In this document: piece by piece, positions 7,412 through 16,219 of the stretch
Layout of the letters: every line of letters starts with the position of its first letter
How positions within the stretch are numbered: the stretch's first letter is position 1
From: JAMLHH01 sp035515235
GTDB lineage: Bacteria; Bacteroidota; Bacteroidia; Chitinophagales; JADIYW01
Length of the DNA stretch: 64,000 nt
Direction of reading: 5' to 3'
NCBI GenBank assembly: GCA_035515235.1
Contig: DATJBS010000022.1
Coordinates: 1-64,000 of the forward strand
Notes under the pieces: model-generated
The model's input: the letters and a program-made list of their open reading frames with translations, nothing else
What the model was told of the DNA's origin: nothing
The model's database searches: none
Made by a program: the position numbers and the translations under genes

Positions 7412-8845
7412 ATGGACAATTTATATATTTTAACTAAACAAGAATTTACTTCGCTTTATCGTTTTGGTAAAATTCCATTGATTTCTAATAAGATAGTAAA
7501 TACAGTAAATAGAAATACTGAAGAAATCAACTCGAAAATTTATGAGGCGTTTCTGTCTATGCCTTATTTTGTCGGTGATGAAGAATATTTAATAATAAGT
7601 TTTGAAAATGTTTTAATTGACAACATTTGGTTGGAAATAGAATATGTAACAGAAGTCATTCCACTAACAAAGGCTGCGAAGAATTCATTCGAAATGAAGT
7701 TTGATACCAAACTGGATTTTAAAGACGCTCGATTTGAAAAAATTGTTCATAAAGTTGAAGAGCAAATCGATATTCAAGAAAGATATAGAGGTTCTAAGGC
7801 TTTCTGGGATTTATGTAAAGTCAATAAAGAGTTTAAGCCATTACTTACAAATGAATTAGTTGAATCATCATACCATAAAAGAATTAATGCTATTAAATCA
7901 AGTGAGTTTAAAGATGACTTTTTTATTCATTTATTAGCATACGACCGTTATGAATTTTTCCCTAATTCAGATTTAGGATATTTTTATGACATTGGAGAAA
8001 TATTCGCTCATTCAAAAGGTAGGGCTTCGTTCAAAGGCAGTAATTTCCATTCATTTCTAGAGAATAACAAACAAGCATTATCTGAAAAATCATTTGTTCA
8101 AATTGCCCAAATTATATCTGATTCTAATGACGTAACAAAATTTACCGAGCAATTAACGGCTAACGGGTTAAGGCAATACCTTGCTTCCGCAATATTTTTA
8201 AAATTTAAAAATGACCTATCTGAACGTGAAACGATTAAGGATTCAACAACAGGCAGACTAATTGGAGAAATAAGAAAGGAAAAGAAATTCATCAATGAAT
8301 TAAATCTTGCAATTTATTTAACTGGTTCATTCTTCGGGTATAAAAAATTCTATGATGATTTATACGAATTATCTAATTTAAAAATTTTCAGAAAAATGGC
8401 TATGCAATCTCAAAATGAAATTTATGTTGAGATGAAAAATAATAAAATAGAATCATCTCTTAATTCTTTAGATTCAAAAACTATTAAATCCGAAGTAATA
8501 CAAACAAAAATTAAAGAAAATTCGCAAAATGAGATTGATAAATCGAAAGATAATATTATACTAAATAAACAAATACAAGATAGTAATGAAGGATATGGAA
8601 TAAAAAATAAAATCTTACTCAAAATCTTTAAAATGATTGATGAAGAAAATGGAGTTCTTGAAATTAAAACAGATAGGTTGAGCGAATTAAAAAAAATACT
8701 TTCGTCATTTTCATCTCATAAAAACATCTCTAAAAAAGAAGATGTTGTTCAAATAATAAAAGATAAGCTTTCCGATAAAATAAGTGTAGAAGTAAAAGGA
8801 AAAAAAATTAATATCATTCGAAAAAAAGAAATGATTAATCTTTAA
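7412..8845 (+). CDS. Unknown protein, third gene of the Hsp70/helicase operon
   Basis: A 477-residue protein of no family I recognise. ATG at 7412 is preferred over an in-frame TTG two codons upstream. There is no signal peptide or membrane segment. The first 350 residues look like a mixed alpha/beta domain followed by helical regions. Residues about 350-400 are a Lys/Asn/Ser-rich linker. The last 75 residues form a compact Lys-rich segment ending KGKKINIIRKKEMINL. It could be a target-recognition or effector subunit, but no catalytic motif was seen. It is nearly contiguous with the helicase gene and in the same operon. Confidence 0.7.
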   Translation: MDNLYILTKQEFTSLYRFGKIPLISNKIVNTVNRNTEEINSKIYEAFLSMPYFVGDEEYLIISFENVLIDNIWLEIEYVTEVIPLTKAAKNSFEMKFDTKLDFKDARFEKIVHKVEEQIDIQERYRGSKAFWDLCKVNKEFKPLLTNELVESSYHKRINAIKSSEFKDDFFIHLLAYDRYEFFPNSDLGYFYDIGEIFAHSKGRASFKGSNFHSFLENNKQALSEKSFVQIAQIISDSNDVTKFTEQLTANGLRQYLASAIFLKFKNDLSERETIKDSTTGRLIGEIRKEKKFINELNLAIYLTGSFFGYKKFYDDLYELSNLKIFRKMAMQSQNEIYVEMKNNKIESSLNSLDSKTIKSEVIQTKIKENSQNEIDKSKDNIILNKQIQDSNEGYGIKNKILLKIFKMIDEENGVLEIKTDRLSELKKILSSFSSHKNISKKEDVVQIIKDKLSDKISVEVKGKKINIIRKKEMINL

Positions 8846-9108
8846 AACATAAATCTATTCTTAAAAATAAAAAACAAAGTAAATAATAGAATGAATAGAC
8901 AAATGACTTCTAACAAGGATTTTACGTCAAGCTAAGTGACGAATTATCTTGGAGATTCTTTCTTATAATTAACATTGACTCCTACTGTATTAGCAGTTTT
9001 AGGCACCTAAATCCACTACTGTCCACGCTCCAAAACATTAGAAAAGACCGTTCTAAATAGCACCGAAAGTTCAATCAACAATACATACAAAACCATATTA
9101 TTTTTTAA

Positions 9109-10164
9109 ATGAAAAAACCTATCCTCTTCCTACTCCTATCTCTTATCAGCTTTAGCACATTTAGCCAAACTACTTCCAATACAATGTCTCGTGCATTAGC
9201 AGAGATGCAAGAAAGAAATTTCAAAGAAGCTATTGTACAATTTGATGAAGTCATCCGATTGGATGATAAAAATATTCAGGCGTATACAAATAGAGGATTT
9301 GCTAGAGCACAGTTGCAAGATTATGATAGAGCGATTTTAGATTTCTCTAAAATTATTGAGCTAGAACCTAATAATGCTTATGCTTATGACAAGAGAGGCA
9401 TTTGTAAGAAAAATGCTGGAGATTATCAAGGAGCGCTAAAGGATTATAATAAAGCCATAGAATTAGAGAGCGAAAATGCTCCCGCATATTACAACAGAGG
9501 AGTTGTAAAATATGACTTTCTGAATGATAAAATTGGAGCTTGTGAAGATTGGACAATCTCTAAAAATCTAGACTTTGAACGTGCAATCAATATTTATAAA
9601 GAAAGATGTGAAGAACGAGAAATTGGAGTATTTCCTACAAAAAATGGATTGCTCATATATTTCAACGTAGAGAATAATTATCATACACTCAATTTGGATG
9701 GAGACATTGATCTTTCCAACTTTCCTATCATAAGGAAAGATGACCAATGGTTTCAATTTAACATTAACGATAAAGATGAATTTGTTGACTCTAAAGAGAA
9801 TGTATTGATCAATTATATGAATTGGGAAATTGATTATTTCGAAGAAGAATTTGAAACAAAACTACAATCTGAAAATAAAATTATTTCTGTCAATGGGATT
9901 CAAGTGAATTTATGGAATTACAAAAATCCTAAAATGGATACTCAACCTGAACATACTCCAGTGATTAAAACATATTTTGCTGACTTTGCACACAATGATT
10001 TGATTTATAGTCTAGTATATGCATCAACAACAGACAATAACGAATCGGCAAATGAATTTTTAAAATCACTAGTTAGTAATATTCGATTTTATAAAAACAA
10101 AATCGATTTAGATAAGCTTCAAGAAGCTATTAAAAATGGAATCAACTTTTATGCGGAAGAATAG
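9109..10164 (+). CDS. Secreted TPR protein
   Basis: A 351-residue protein with an N-terminal signal peptide (KPILFLLLSLISFSTFSQT) and about four TPR units at about 27-165. These include AYTNRGFARAQLQDYDRAI, AYDKRGICKKNAGDYQGAL and AYYNRGVVKYDF, a pattern found in Bacteroidota TPR proteins. The C-terminal 190 residues match nothing I recognise. It is probably periplasmic and involved in protein-protein contact. It is separated from the preceding operon by 263 bases and is likely transcribed alone. Confidence 0.8.
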   Translation: MKKPILFLLLSLISFSTFSQTTSNTMSRALAEMQERNFKEAIVQFDEVIRLDDKNIQAYTNRGFARAQLQDYDRAILDFSKIIELEPNNAYAYDKRGICKKNAGDYQGALKDYNKAIELESENAPAYYNRGVVKYDFLNDKIGACEDWTISKNLDFERAINIYKERCEEREIGVFPTKNGLLIYFNVENNYHTLNLDGDIDLSNFPIIRKDDQWFQFNINDKDEFVDSKENVLINYMNWEIDYFEEEFETKLQSENKIISVNGIQVNLWNYKNPKMDTQPEHTPVIKTYFADFAHNDLIYSLVYASTTDNNESANEFLKSLVSNIRFYKNKIDLDKLQEAIKNGINFYAEE

Positions 10165-10178
10165 TTTTGCAAAAATAT

Positions 10179-10209
10179 AATTCATAGCACCCAAAGAATG
10201 CTATGAATT
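10179..10209. terminator. Perfect 11-bp hairpin after the TPR gene
   Basis: AATTCATAGCA (10179-10189) pairs perfectly with TGCTATGAATT (10199-10209). It begins 15 bases after the stop codon. The following sequence is only moderately T-rich, so termination is likely but not certain. Confidence 0.5.
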
Positions 10210-10216
10210 CATTTCT

Positions 10217-10408
10217 CTAACAAGCCACTGAAGCCTTAAATCCAACTACATTTTTAGCATCACCCAAAATGACTTCTTGTTGACAGAAAGAGAGTATCTG
10301 CTCAAAATCTATTTCTGTATCGTGGATGATTTCATGTATCTCCTTTTTACGGACAATATTTTCTATTTGCCTACAGAAAATCAAAAAAAAATAGTCAAAC
10401 TAAACGAA
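10217..10408 (-). pseudogene. Possible remnant of a coding sequence
   Basis: On the minus strand a frame of about 63 codons with no ATG ends at a TAG (10217-10219). It reads protein-like near its end (EVILGDAKNVVGFKASVAC). It sits beyond the clpP terminator. It may be the 3' fragment of a gene disrupted when this region was rearranged, or it may be chance. The 10165-10475 gap holds nothing else besides two hairpins. Confidence 0.2.
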
Positions 10409-10424
10409 TTCATCCCTCAAAACA

Positions 10425-10457
10425 AAAATAGCCAACTTTTCAGTTGGCTATTTTTTT
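10425..10457. terminator. Terminator downstream of clpP
   Basis: AAAAATAGCCAACT and AGTTGGCTATTTTT form a long stem with a small loop. T-runs occur in both directions, so it can act on both strands. It is placed 19 bases after the clpP stop on the minus strand. Confidence 0.85.
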
Positions 10458-10475
10458 ATAATTTTAAAAGAAAAA

Positions 10476-11156
10476 TTATTTCTTTTTCTCTCTAGTTAAT
10501 ACTTCATCAATCATTCCGTAAGCTTTAGCTTCTTCAGACATCATCCAATAATCTCTATCTGAATCTTCTTCTACTTTCTCGATGGTTTGACCGGAATGTT
10601 CAGCAATGATTTCGTACAATTCAGTTTTCAATTTAATCACTTCTTTCAAAGTAATTTCCATATCTGAAACTTGACCTTGCGCGCCACCCATTGGTTGGTG
10701 AATCATTACTCTACTATGTTTCAATGCTGCTCTTTTACCTTTAGCACCTGCACACAATAAAACTGCACCCATAGAAGCTGCCATTCCTGTACAAATTGTA
10801 GCTACATCAGGATTCACATACTGCATAGTATCATATATCCCCAAACCAGCGTAAACGCTACCACCTGGACTATTGATATAAATTTGAATGTCTCTTTTTG
10901 CATCTACAGAATCCAAGAAAAGCAATTGTGCTGTAATAATATTGGCCACATAATCATCCACACCAGTTCCTAAGAAAATAATTCTATCCATCATTAATCT
11001 AGAGAAAACATCGATAGCTGCTACGTTCATAGGTCGCTCTTCAATAATGTTTGGTGTAAGATTAGTGATATTATGTTTTAGATATTGATCTACAGCTAAA
11101 CCTGATAAACCTTTATCTTTTACTGCGTATTTTCTAAATTCTTTTCCGAAATCCAT
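10476..11156 (-). CDS. clpP: ATP-dependent Clp protease proteolytic subunit
   Basis: A 226-residue serine protease forming the tetradecameric chamber of ClpXP. The nucleophile is S128 in GMAASMGAVLL and the general base is H153 in MIHQPMGG. The acidic member lies in the DRD stretch near 200-202. The substrate-binding GGSVYAGLGIYD segment is intact. The length slightly exceeds E. coli ClpP because of an N-terminal extension seen in relatives. It is 12 bases downstream of tig, in one operon. Confidence 0.97.
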   Translation of the reverse strand: MDFGKEFRKYAVKDKGLSGLAVDQYLKHNITNLTPNIIEERPMNVAAIDVFSRLMMDRIIFLGTGVDDYVANIITAQLLFLDSVDAKRDIQIYINSPGGSVYAGLGIYDTMQYVNPDVATICTGMAASMGAVLLCAGAKGKRAALKHSRVMIHQPMGGAQGQVSDMEITLKEVIKLKTELYEIIAEHSGQTIEKVEEDSDRDYWMMSEEAKAYGMIDEVLTREKKK

Positions 11157-11168
11157 ATTTTATAAGTT

Positions 11169-12524
11169 TTATGCTTTAAAGAAATCCTCGAAACTGACTA
11201 CTTCTTCTTCAACAGTTATTTGTTGTTTAATAACATTAAACAATTTTTGTTCCATCACTGCATCATATGACTTTTTGACATGGTCTTCTTTTGACAACAT
11301 ATTATTATTCAAATTCTCTAAGTCTTCATCAGAGAAACCTCCTCCTGCTGGAGCATATTGTTTCAATTGTTGACGTAAAGCTTCTTTTGAATGTTCTTTT
11401 ATCTCATCAAATTCTCCTTTGATGTCGTTATCTTTTGAAATTTTATTGACAATCAATGACCATCTTAAGTTACGAGCGAATATTGGGTATTCTTCTTCAA
11501 TCACATCTTCAGTGATAGGTTTCTCATTAGAGATTTTAATCCATCTTCTTAAGAAATCATCAGGCAATGGTATTTCAGTTTGTTCTAATAGCATATTGAA
11601 GATTTGTTCATTCAATTTACCACTCTCACTTTGAGAAGTATAGCTAGATAATTCTTCACGTAATTTATCTTTTGCTTCCTCTTCTGTTTTCACTTGATCT
11701 GGACCGAATACTTTATCAAAAAACTCTTGGTTCAATTCAGCTTTTCCCATTCTAGAAATACGCTCAATCGTCATTTCGAAAGCAGCACCCATATTTTCAG
11801 GTTCTTCGCTCAATCCTAAAACGTTTTTAACTACTTGAGCTCTTTCTCTGTCTAATGCCACAAATAAGTCTTCAGTAGTAGCAGTAGTTCCAACTTTCCC
11901 TGCTAACAAAGTATTTTTCAAAGTTTCATCTTTGACCATTTCTAAGTTTATAGGACCAGTAGCTGTAACACCACCTTCTTTTGGAGCACCATTTTCAAGC
12001 TCTACAAATTTCACTTCGAGCATATCTTTTTCTTCGATACCCTCTTCGATGAATGACATATTGCCATAACGACCTCTTAAATTGTCCATTTCTTTATTCA
12101 ACAATTCTTCGTCGATAGCTACTTTTGGAGCTTTTACTATAGTATCTGATTTCAATGCAGAAATTTCAAATTGAGGAGCTAATCCTAATTCAAATTCTAA
12201 AGTATAATCAGTTGGGTTTTGTATATTAAAATCAATTTCTGTAGGAATAGGCATTGGACGACCTAAAATCTCCAATTTGTTTTCTTCGATGTATTTATTG
12301 ACTGCATCATTTACGATTTTGTTCAACTCATCTACTAAAACACCAGTACCGTACATTTTTTTCACCAAGCCTGCAGGAACCATTCCTGCTCTAAAACCTT
12401 TCATGGTGATATTCTTTCCTAACTTTTTTAACGCTTGCTCAGTTTTTGGCAAATAATCTTCTTTAGTTAAACTAACGCTTAATGTAGCATTTAGAGCATC
12501 AGTATCTTTTCTGACAATATTCAC
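11169..12524 (-). CDS. tig: Trigger factor
   Basis: A 451-residue ribosome-associated chaperone that meets nascent chains at the exit tunnel. The N-terminal domain carries a ribosome-binding loop of the GFRxGMVP type (MKGFRAGMVPAGLVKKMYG, about 41-59). The middle FKBP-like domain is degenerate, as in other Bacteroidota, and the C-terminal helical arm ends FEDFFKA. It is followed within 12 bases by clpP; coupling of folding and degradation genes is usual. The ATG is 62 bases downstream of the tRNA-Leu gene. Confidence 0.95.
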   Translation of the reverse strand: MNIVRKDTDALNATLSVSLTKEDYLPKTEQALKKLGKNITMKGFRAGMVPAGLVKKMYGTGVLVDELNKIVNDAVNKYIEENKLEILGRPMPIPTEIDFNIQNPTDYTLEFELGLAPQFEISALKSDTIVKAPKVAIDEELLNKEMDNLRGRYGNMSFIEEGIEEKDMLEVKFVELENGAPKEGGVTATGPINLEMVKDETLKNTLLAGKVGTTATTEDLFVALDRERAQVVKNVLGLSEEPENMGAAFEMTIERISRMGKAELNQEFFDKVFGPDQVKTEEEAKDKLREELSSYTSQSESGKLNEQIFNMLLEQTEIPLPDDFLRRWIKISNEKPITEDVIEEEYPIFARNLRWSLIVNKISKDNDIKGEFDEIKEHSKEALRQQLKQYAPAGGGFSDEDLENLNNNMLSKEDHVKKSYDAVMEQKLFNVIKQQITVEEEVVSFEDFFKA

Positions 12525-12553
12525 AATTAGTAGTTTTTTCTATAAAAAAATAA

Positions 12554-12579
12554 GACTTCTCCTGGCGAAAGGAGAAGTC
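12554..12579 (-). terminator. Terminator after tRNA-Leu
   Basis: On the minus strand GACTTCTCC pairs perfectly with GGAGAAGTC across an eight-base loop and is followed by TTATTTTTTT. It lies between the tRNA and tig, so tig needs its own promoter or read-through. Confidence 0.85.
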
Positions 12580-12586
12580 CGAAGCG

Positions 12587-12666
12587 TGCGGATGAAGGGA
12601 CTCGAACCCCCACGGTCGCCCGACAGATCCTAAGTCTATTGCGTCTACCAATTTCGCCACATCCGC
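12587..12666 (-). tRNA. tRNA-Leu (TAG anticodon)
   Basis: On the minus strand GCGGATG pairs with CATCCGC to form the acceptor stem. The anticodon arm ATAGA-CTTAGGA-TCTGT has a seven-base loop with anticodon TAG, reading CTA leucine codons. The T arm contains GGTTCGAGTCC. It has the longer variable region of class II tRNAs. CCA is not encoded. Confidence 0.93.
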
Positions 12667-12684
12667 ATTTTCAAAGCGTTGCAA

Positions 12685-13163
12685 AGGTAAATAATCCTAA
12701 TTAATCCACCAACAAAAATTGAAGTTTCTGTAAAAACTTTTTTCAAGATTCACCCAACTTCATCAATGTAACATTTTATCATAAATAATTATTATACAAA
12801 TAACACGCAATCAACAGTTTATAAAAATATCTTAAAACAATATTACACTAAAATGAAACCAAGTCAGAAGTTAAATAATTACAAATTTCTTGTAGACAAA
12901 GTCTATTTGAGAAAAAACTTACCTTCTATGGCTTCAAAACTCAATGGTCATAGCAATACTCCTCTACTTCTACTCTACTCTTATACTCTAATATTTTAAG
13001 AGAATCAAAATCAAGTTTCCCAAGTATTCCGGTAGATATATTTCAATTGATTTAAGAATCAATTAAATTTCTTCTCACATTTCGTCTTGACCTCTATTAA
13101 TTAAGAACTTTTTACTAATTTATCCATTCAAATCATATAGATTTAAGTAGTTGAGAAGATGAT
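12685..13163. other. Gene-free gap between tRNA-Leu and spoT
   Basis: About 480 A/T-rich bases. A 48-codon plus-strand frame at 12853-12999 has no recognisable protein character. The stretch presumably carries the promoter of the spoT gene. ATTGATT/AATCAAT near 13046-13064 can form a small hairpin. I see no RNA gene. Confidence 0.5.
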
Positions 13164-15389
13164 ATGGTAGATTTAGTAATAGACGAAGAAAAAGAACGTA
13201 AGGATATTCTAAAAGAATACCGTCAATTAGTAAAAATGGCTGCTCCTAGGATGAAGCCCGGAGATGATAAGAGATTGCGAAGAGCTTTTGAAGTTGCTGT
13301 AGATGCTCATAAACATCAACGTAGAAAATCTGGAGAACCCTATATCTTTCATCCTCTTGCAGTAGCTAAAATTGTTGCTTCTGAAATAGGCTTAGGCACT
13401 ACTTCTATTATGTGTGCACTTTTGCACGATACGGTAGAAGATACAGAAGTAACTTTTGACGATATAAAAAGAGAATTTGGTGATGAAATAGTCAAAATTA
13501 TAGATGGCTTGACTAAAATCGGTAAAATCTCTTCACAGACAGAATCCATCCAAGCTGAAAATTACAGAAAGATTCTATTGACATTAAGTGATGATATCCG
13601 TGTAATACTCATTAAAATCGCGGATCGATTGCATAATATGAGGACTTTAGATACTGTCCCTCGTAAAAATCAGTTGAAAATTTCTTCTGAGACTATCTAT
13701 CTATACGCTCCTTTAGCACACAGATTGGGATTATATTCTATCAAAGGTGAATTGGAAGATTTGTCGATGAAATTTACCGAGAGTGAAAAGTATAAGGAAA
13801 TCGCTCGATTACTAAATGATACCAAAAAAGAACGAAATAAATTCATCAACGAATTCATCAAACCTATTCAGGAAGAATTAGACAAAGCTGGTTTGAATGC
13901 TTCTGTATTTGGAAGACCTAAATCCATATTTTCTATTTGGCTTAAAATCAAAAATAAAGGCATCACATTCGACGATGTCTATGATAAATTTGCCATTAGA
14001 GTCATCATAGATTCCGACCCTGAAAAGGAAAAAGAAGAATGTTGGAGAGCATATTCAATTATTACCGATCAATATAAACCAAGTCCTAATAGATTAAGAG
14101 ATTGGCTGTCACATCCTAAAGCCAATGGCTACGAATCCTTGCACACTACTGTGATGGGCTCCAAAGGGAAATGGGTAGAAGTACAAATCCGTTCAAAAAG
14201 AATGGATGAAATCGCAGAAAAAGGTTTAGCGGCGCACTATAAATACAAAGAGAACAAATTCAAAAATAACAACTCAGCAGATGAAGCTATTGAGAGTTGG
14301 TTAGTTCAAATCAGAGAATTTCTAAAAAATCCTGAAACGAATCCTGTCGACTTTATCAATGATTTCAAGCTACAGCTGTACACCAAAGAAATTTATATAT
14401 TCAGTCCCAAGGGAGAGTTAAAAATATTGCCGAAAGGAGCTACTGCGCTTGACTTTGCCTATCATATTCATACCGCTGTTGGGGATTCGTGTATTGGAGC
14501 TAAAGTCAATAATAAATTAGTGCCTATCAGTCATGTTTTACAGAATGGTGATCAAGTAGAAATCATCACTTCCAAAAAACAAAAACCTTCTGAAGGATGG
14601 CTCAGTATCGCTACCACTCCACGCGCACAAGCAAAAATCAAAAACTCACTTCGTGAAGACAAAAAGAAAATTTCAGAAGATGGCAAAGAGATATTAGAAA
14701 GGAAACTCAAGTCGCTCAAATTGCCATTGAGTCCTGAAAATATGCAAGTATTGGTCAACTTTTACAAATCTCCAAGCGCTTTAGATTTATGTTATAACAT
14801 CGCACTGCACCATGTAGATTTGACCAAAATAAAAACTTTGCATATTGTAGGTAATCTATTAGAGATTCCTAAAGCAGAAAAGAAATTTGTAGAATATGAA
14901 GAATATGTAGTCGACAAAAGCAAGATTGATAAAAATGCAGAATTGATTATTTTTGGCGAATCAGCTAGTCAGTTCCCATATGAATTTGCTAAATGTTGTA
15001 CACCTATTCCAGGTGATGATGTGATAGGTTTTATTTCTATTAATGGTGTCATTAAAATCCACCGTACCAATTGCAATAATGTCATTAATTTGATGTCTAA
15101 ATACGGGTATAGAATTGTAAAAACCAAATGGACACCAAGTAAATCACCAGCATTTCTTACTGGAATTTCTATCAATGGAATTGACGATATTGGTGTCATC
15201 AATAAGATTACACATATCATCTCTGCGGACATGAAAGTCAATATGCAATCCATGGCTTTAGAATCTATAAATGGAATTTTCGAAGGCACATTTAAGGTAT
15301 TTGTCAAAGACCAAACTCAATTGGTCAAACTCATTGAAAAACTAAAATCTTTAAATGGAATATCTAGTGTTCATAGAATTGAGGAATAA
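13164..15389 (+). CDS. spoT: Bifunctional (p)ppGpp synthetase/hydrolase, RelA/SpoT family
   Basis: A 741-residue enzyme that makes and degrades the stringent-response alarmone. The HD hydrolase domain has the intact HDTVED motif (88-93). The synthetase domain follows at about 240-360, with RLRDWLSHPKANGYESLHTT. A TGS domain lies at about 400-465 (YIFSPKGELKILPKGATALDF). A Cys-containing helical/zinc-finger-like part follows (FAKCCTPIPGDDVIGFI), then a C-terminal ACT domain. Both catalytic halves look functional. No co-directional partner overlaps; carbonic anhydrase begins 90 bases later. Confidence 0.96.
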   Translation: MVDLVIDEEKERKDILKEYRQLVKMAAPRMKPGDDKRLRRAFEVAVDAHKHQRRKSGEPYIFHPLAVAKIVASEIGLGTTSIMCALLHDTVEDTEVTFDDIKREFGDEIVKIIDGLTKIGKISSQTESIQAENYRKILLTLSDDIRVILIKIADRLHNMRTLDTVPRKNQLKISSETIYLYAPLAHRLGLYSIKGELEDLSMKFTESEKYKEIARLLNDTKKERNKFINEFIKPIQEELDKAGLNASVFGRPKSIFSIWLKIKNKGITFDDVYDKFAIRVIIDSDPEKEKEECWRAYSIITDQYKPSPNRLRDWLSHPKANGYESLHTTVMGSKGKWVEVQIRSKRMDEIAEKGLAAHYKYKENKFKNNNSADEAIESWLVQIREFLKNPETNPVDFINDFKLQLYTKEIYIFSPKGELKILPKGATALDFAYHIHTAVGDSCIGAKVNNKLVPISHVLQNGDQVEIITSKKQKPSEGWLSIATTPRAQAKIKNSLREDKKKISEDGKEILERKLKSLKLPLSPENMQVLVNFYKSPSALDLCYNIALHHVDLTKIKTLHIVGNLLEIPKAEKKFVEYEEYVVDKSKIDKNAELIIFGESASQFPYEFAKCCTPIPGDDVIGFISINGVIKIHRTNCNNVINLMSKYGYRIVKTKWTPSKSPAFLTGISINGIDDIGVINKITHIISADMKVNMQSMALESINGIFEGTFKVFVKDQTQLVKLIEKLKSLNGISSVHRIEE

Positions 15390-15478
15390 TAAAAAACATT
15401 TTGCTACTATTGAATCAAAAGTATAAATTGAACTTCCAAAGCTGATCACACACCAGTAATTACTATTAAAACCAAGAA

Positions 15479-16105
15479 ATGGAAATCGAAAAAATCTTCG
15501 AGAATAATAAAACATGGGTTCAAAACAAACTGAATATAGACTCTGACTATTTTCTAAATCTTTCCAAAGGTCAAAATCCTGATATCTTATATATTGGTTG
15601 TTCCGACAGTCGAGTATCCGCAGAAGAATTAATGGGAGTAGCTCCGGGAGATGTTTTTGTACATAGAAACATCGCCAATATGATTTCTAACACAGATTTG
15701 AGTGCGATGACAGTGATTGAATACGCTGTCAGATTACTTAAAGTCAAACGTATAGTGATATGCGGACATTATTTTTGTGGTGGAGTCAAAGCAGCAATGA
15801 AGTCTGAAGATTTAGGAATTTTAAATCCATGGTTGAGAAATATCAGAGACGTTTATAGAATACATAAAGACGAACTCAATCTGATTAAAAGCGAAGAAAG
15901 CAGATACAATAGATTAGTAGAATTGAATGTACAAGAGCAGTGCGTGAATACAATTAAAACTGCTGCTGTTCAGAAAGCAATTAGAGAAAGAGGATTGACA
16001 GTACATGGTTGGGTTTTTGATATCCATACAGGCGAACTGATTGATTTGGAAATCGACTTTCCGAGTATCTTAAAAGAGGTGATGGAAATCTATCATTTAG
16101 ATTAA
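15479..16105 (+). CDS. Beta-class carbonic anhydrase
   Basis: A 208-residue cytoplasmic zinc enzyme interconverting CO2 and bicarbonate. Zinc ligands and the catalytic dyad are visible: C41, D43 and R45 in CSDSRVSAEE, then H97 and C100 in GHYFCGGV. VHRNIANMI follows the first motif as in the E. coli Can type. Length is normal and no signal peptide is present. It is possibly co-transcribed with the upstream spoT gene. Confidence 0.93.
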   Translation: MEIEKIFENNKTWVQNKLNIDSDYFLNLSKGQNPDILYIGCSDSRVSAEELMGVAPGDVFVHRNIANMISNTDLSAMTVIEYAVRLLKVKRIVICGHYFCGGVKAAMKSEDLGILNPWLRNIRDVYRIHKDELNLIKSEESRYNRLVELNVQEQCVNTIKTAAVQKAIRERGLTVHGWVFDIHTGELIDLEIDFPSILKEVMEIYHLD

Positions 16106-16219
16106 TACAGCTTTAAAATTACATTGCCTTCTTCACTTCTTTTGATAAAAATTAGTGTAGACTGAATTACTGCACAGTATTTGAGTATTATAAAATATTC
16201 GTCACATTACTACACGATT

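Noticed and set aside
10277..10495. 72-codon plus-strand ORF
   Set aside because: It runs through the clpP terminator and into the clpP 3' end; composition is that of non-coding A/T-rich DNA.
12499..12684. 61-codon minus-strand ORF overlapping tRNA-Leu
   Set aside because: Most of it is the tRNA and its terminator read as protein; no independent support.
12853..12999. 48-codon ORF before spoT
   Set aside because: No homology, no clear ribosome-binding context and low-complexity end (TPLLLLYSYTLIF); left as part of the gap.
14969..15307. 112-codon minus-strand ORF inside spoT
   Set aside because: Lies opposite the ACT-domain coding region; a chance frame.
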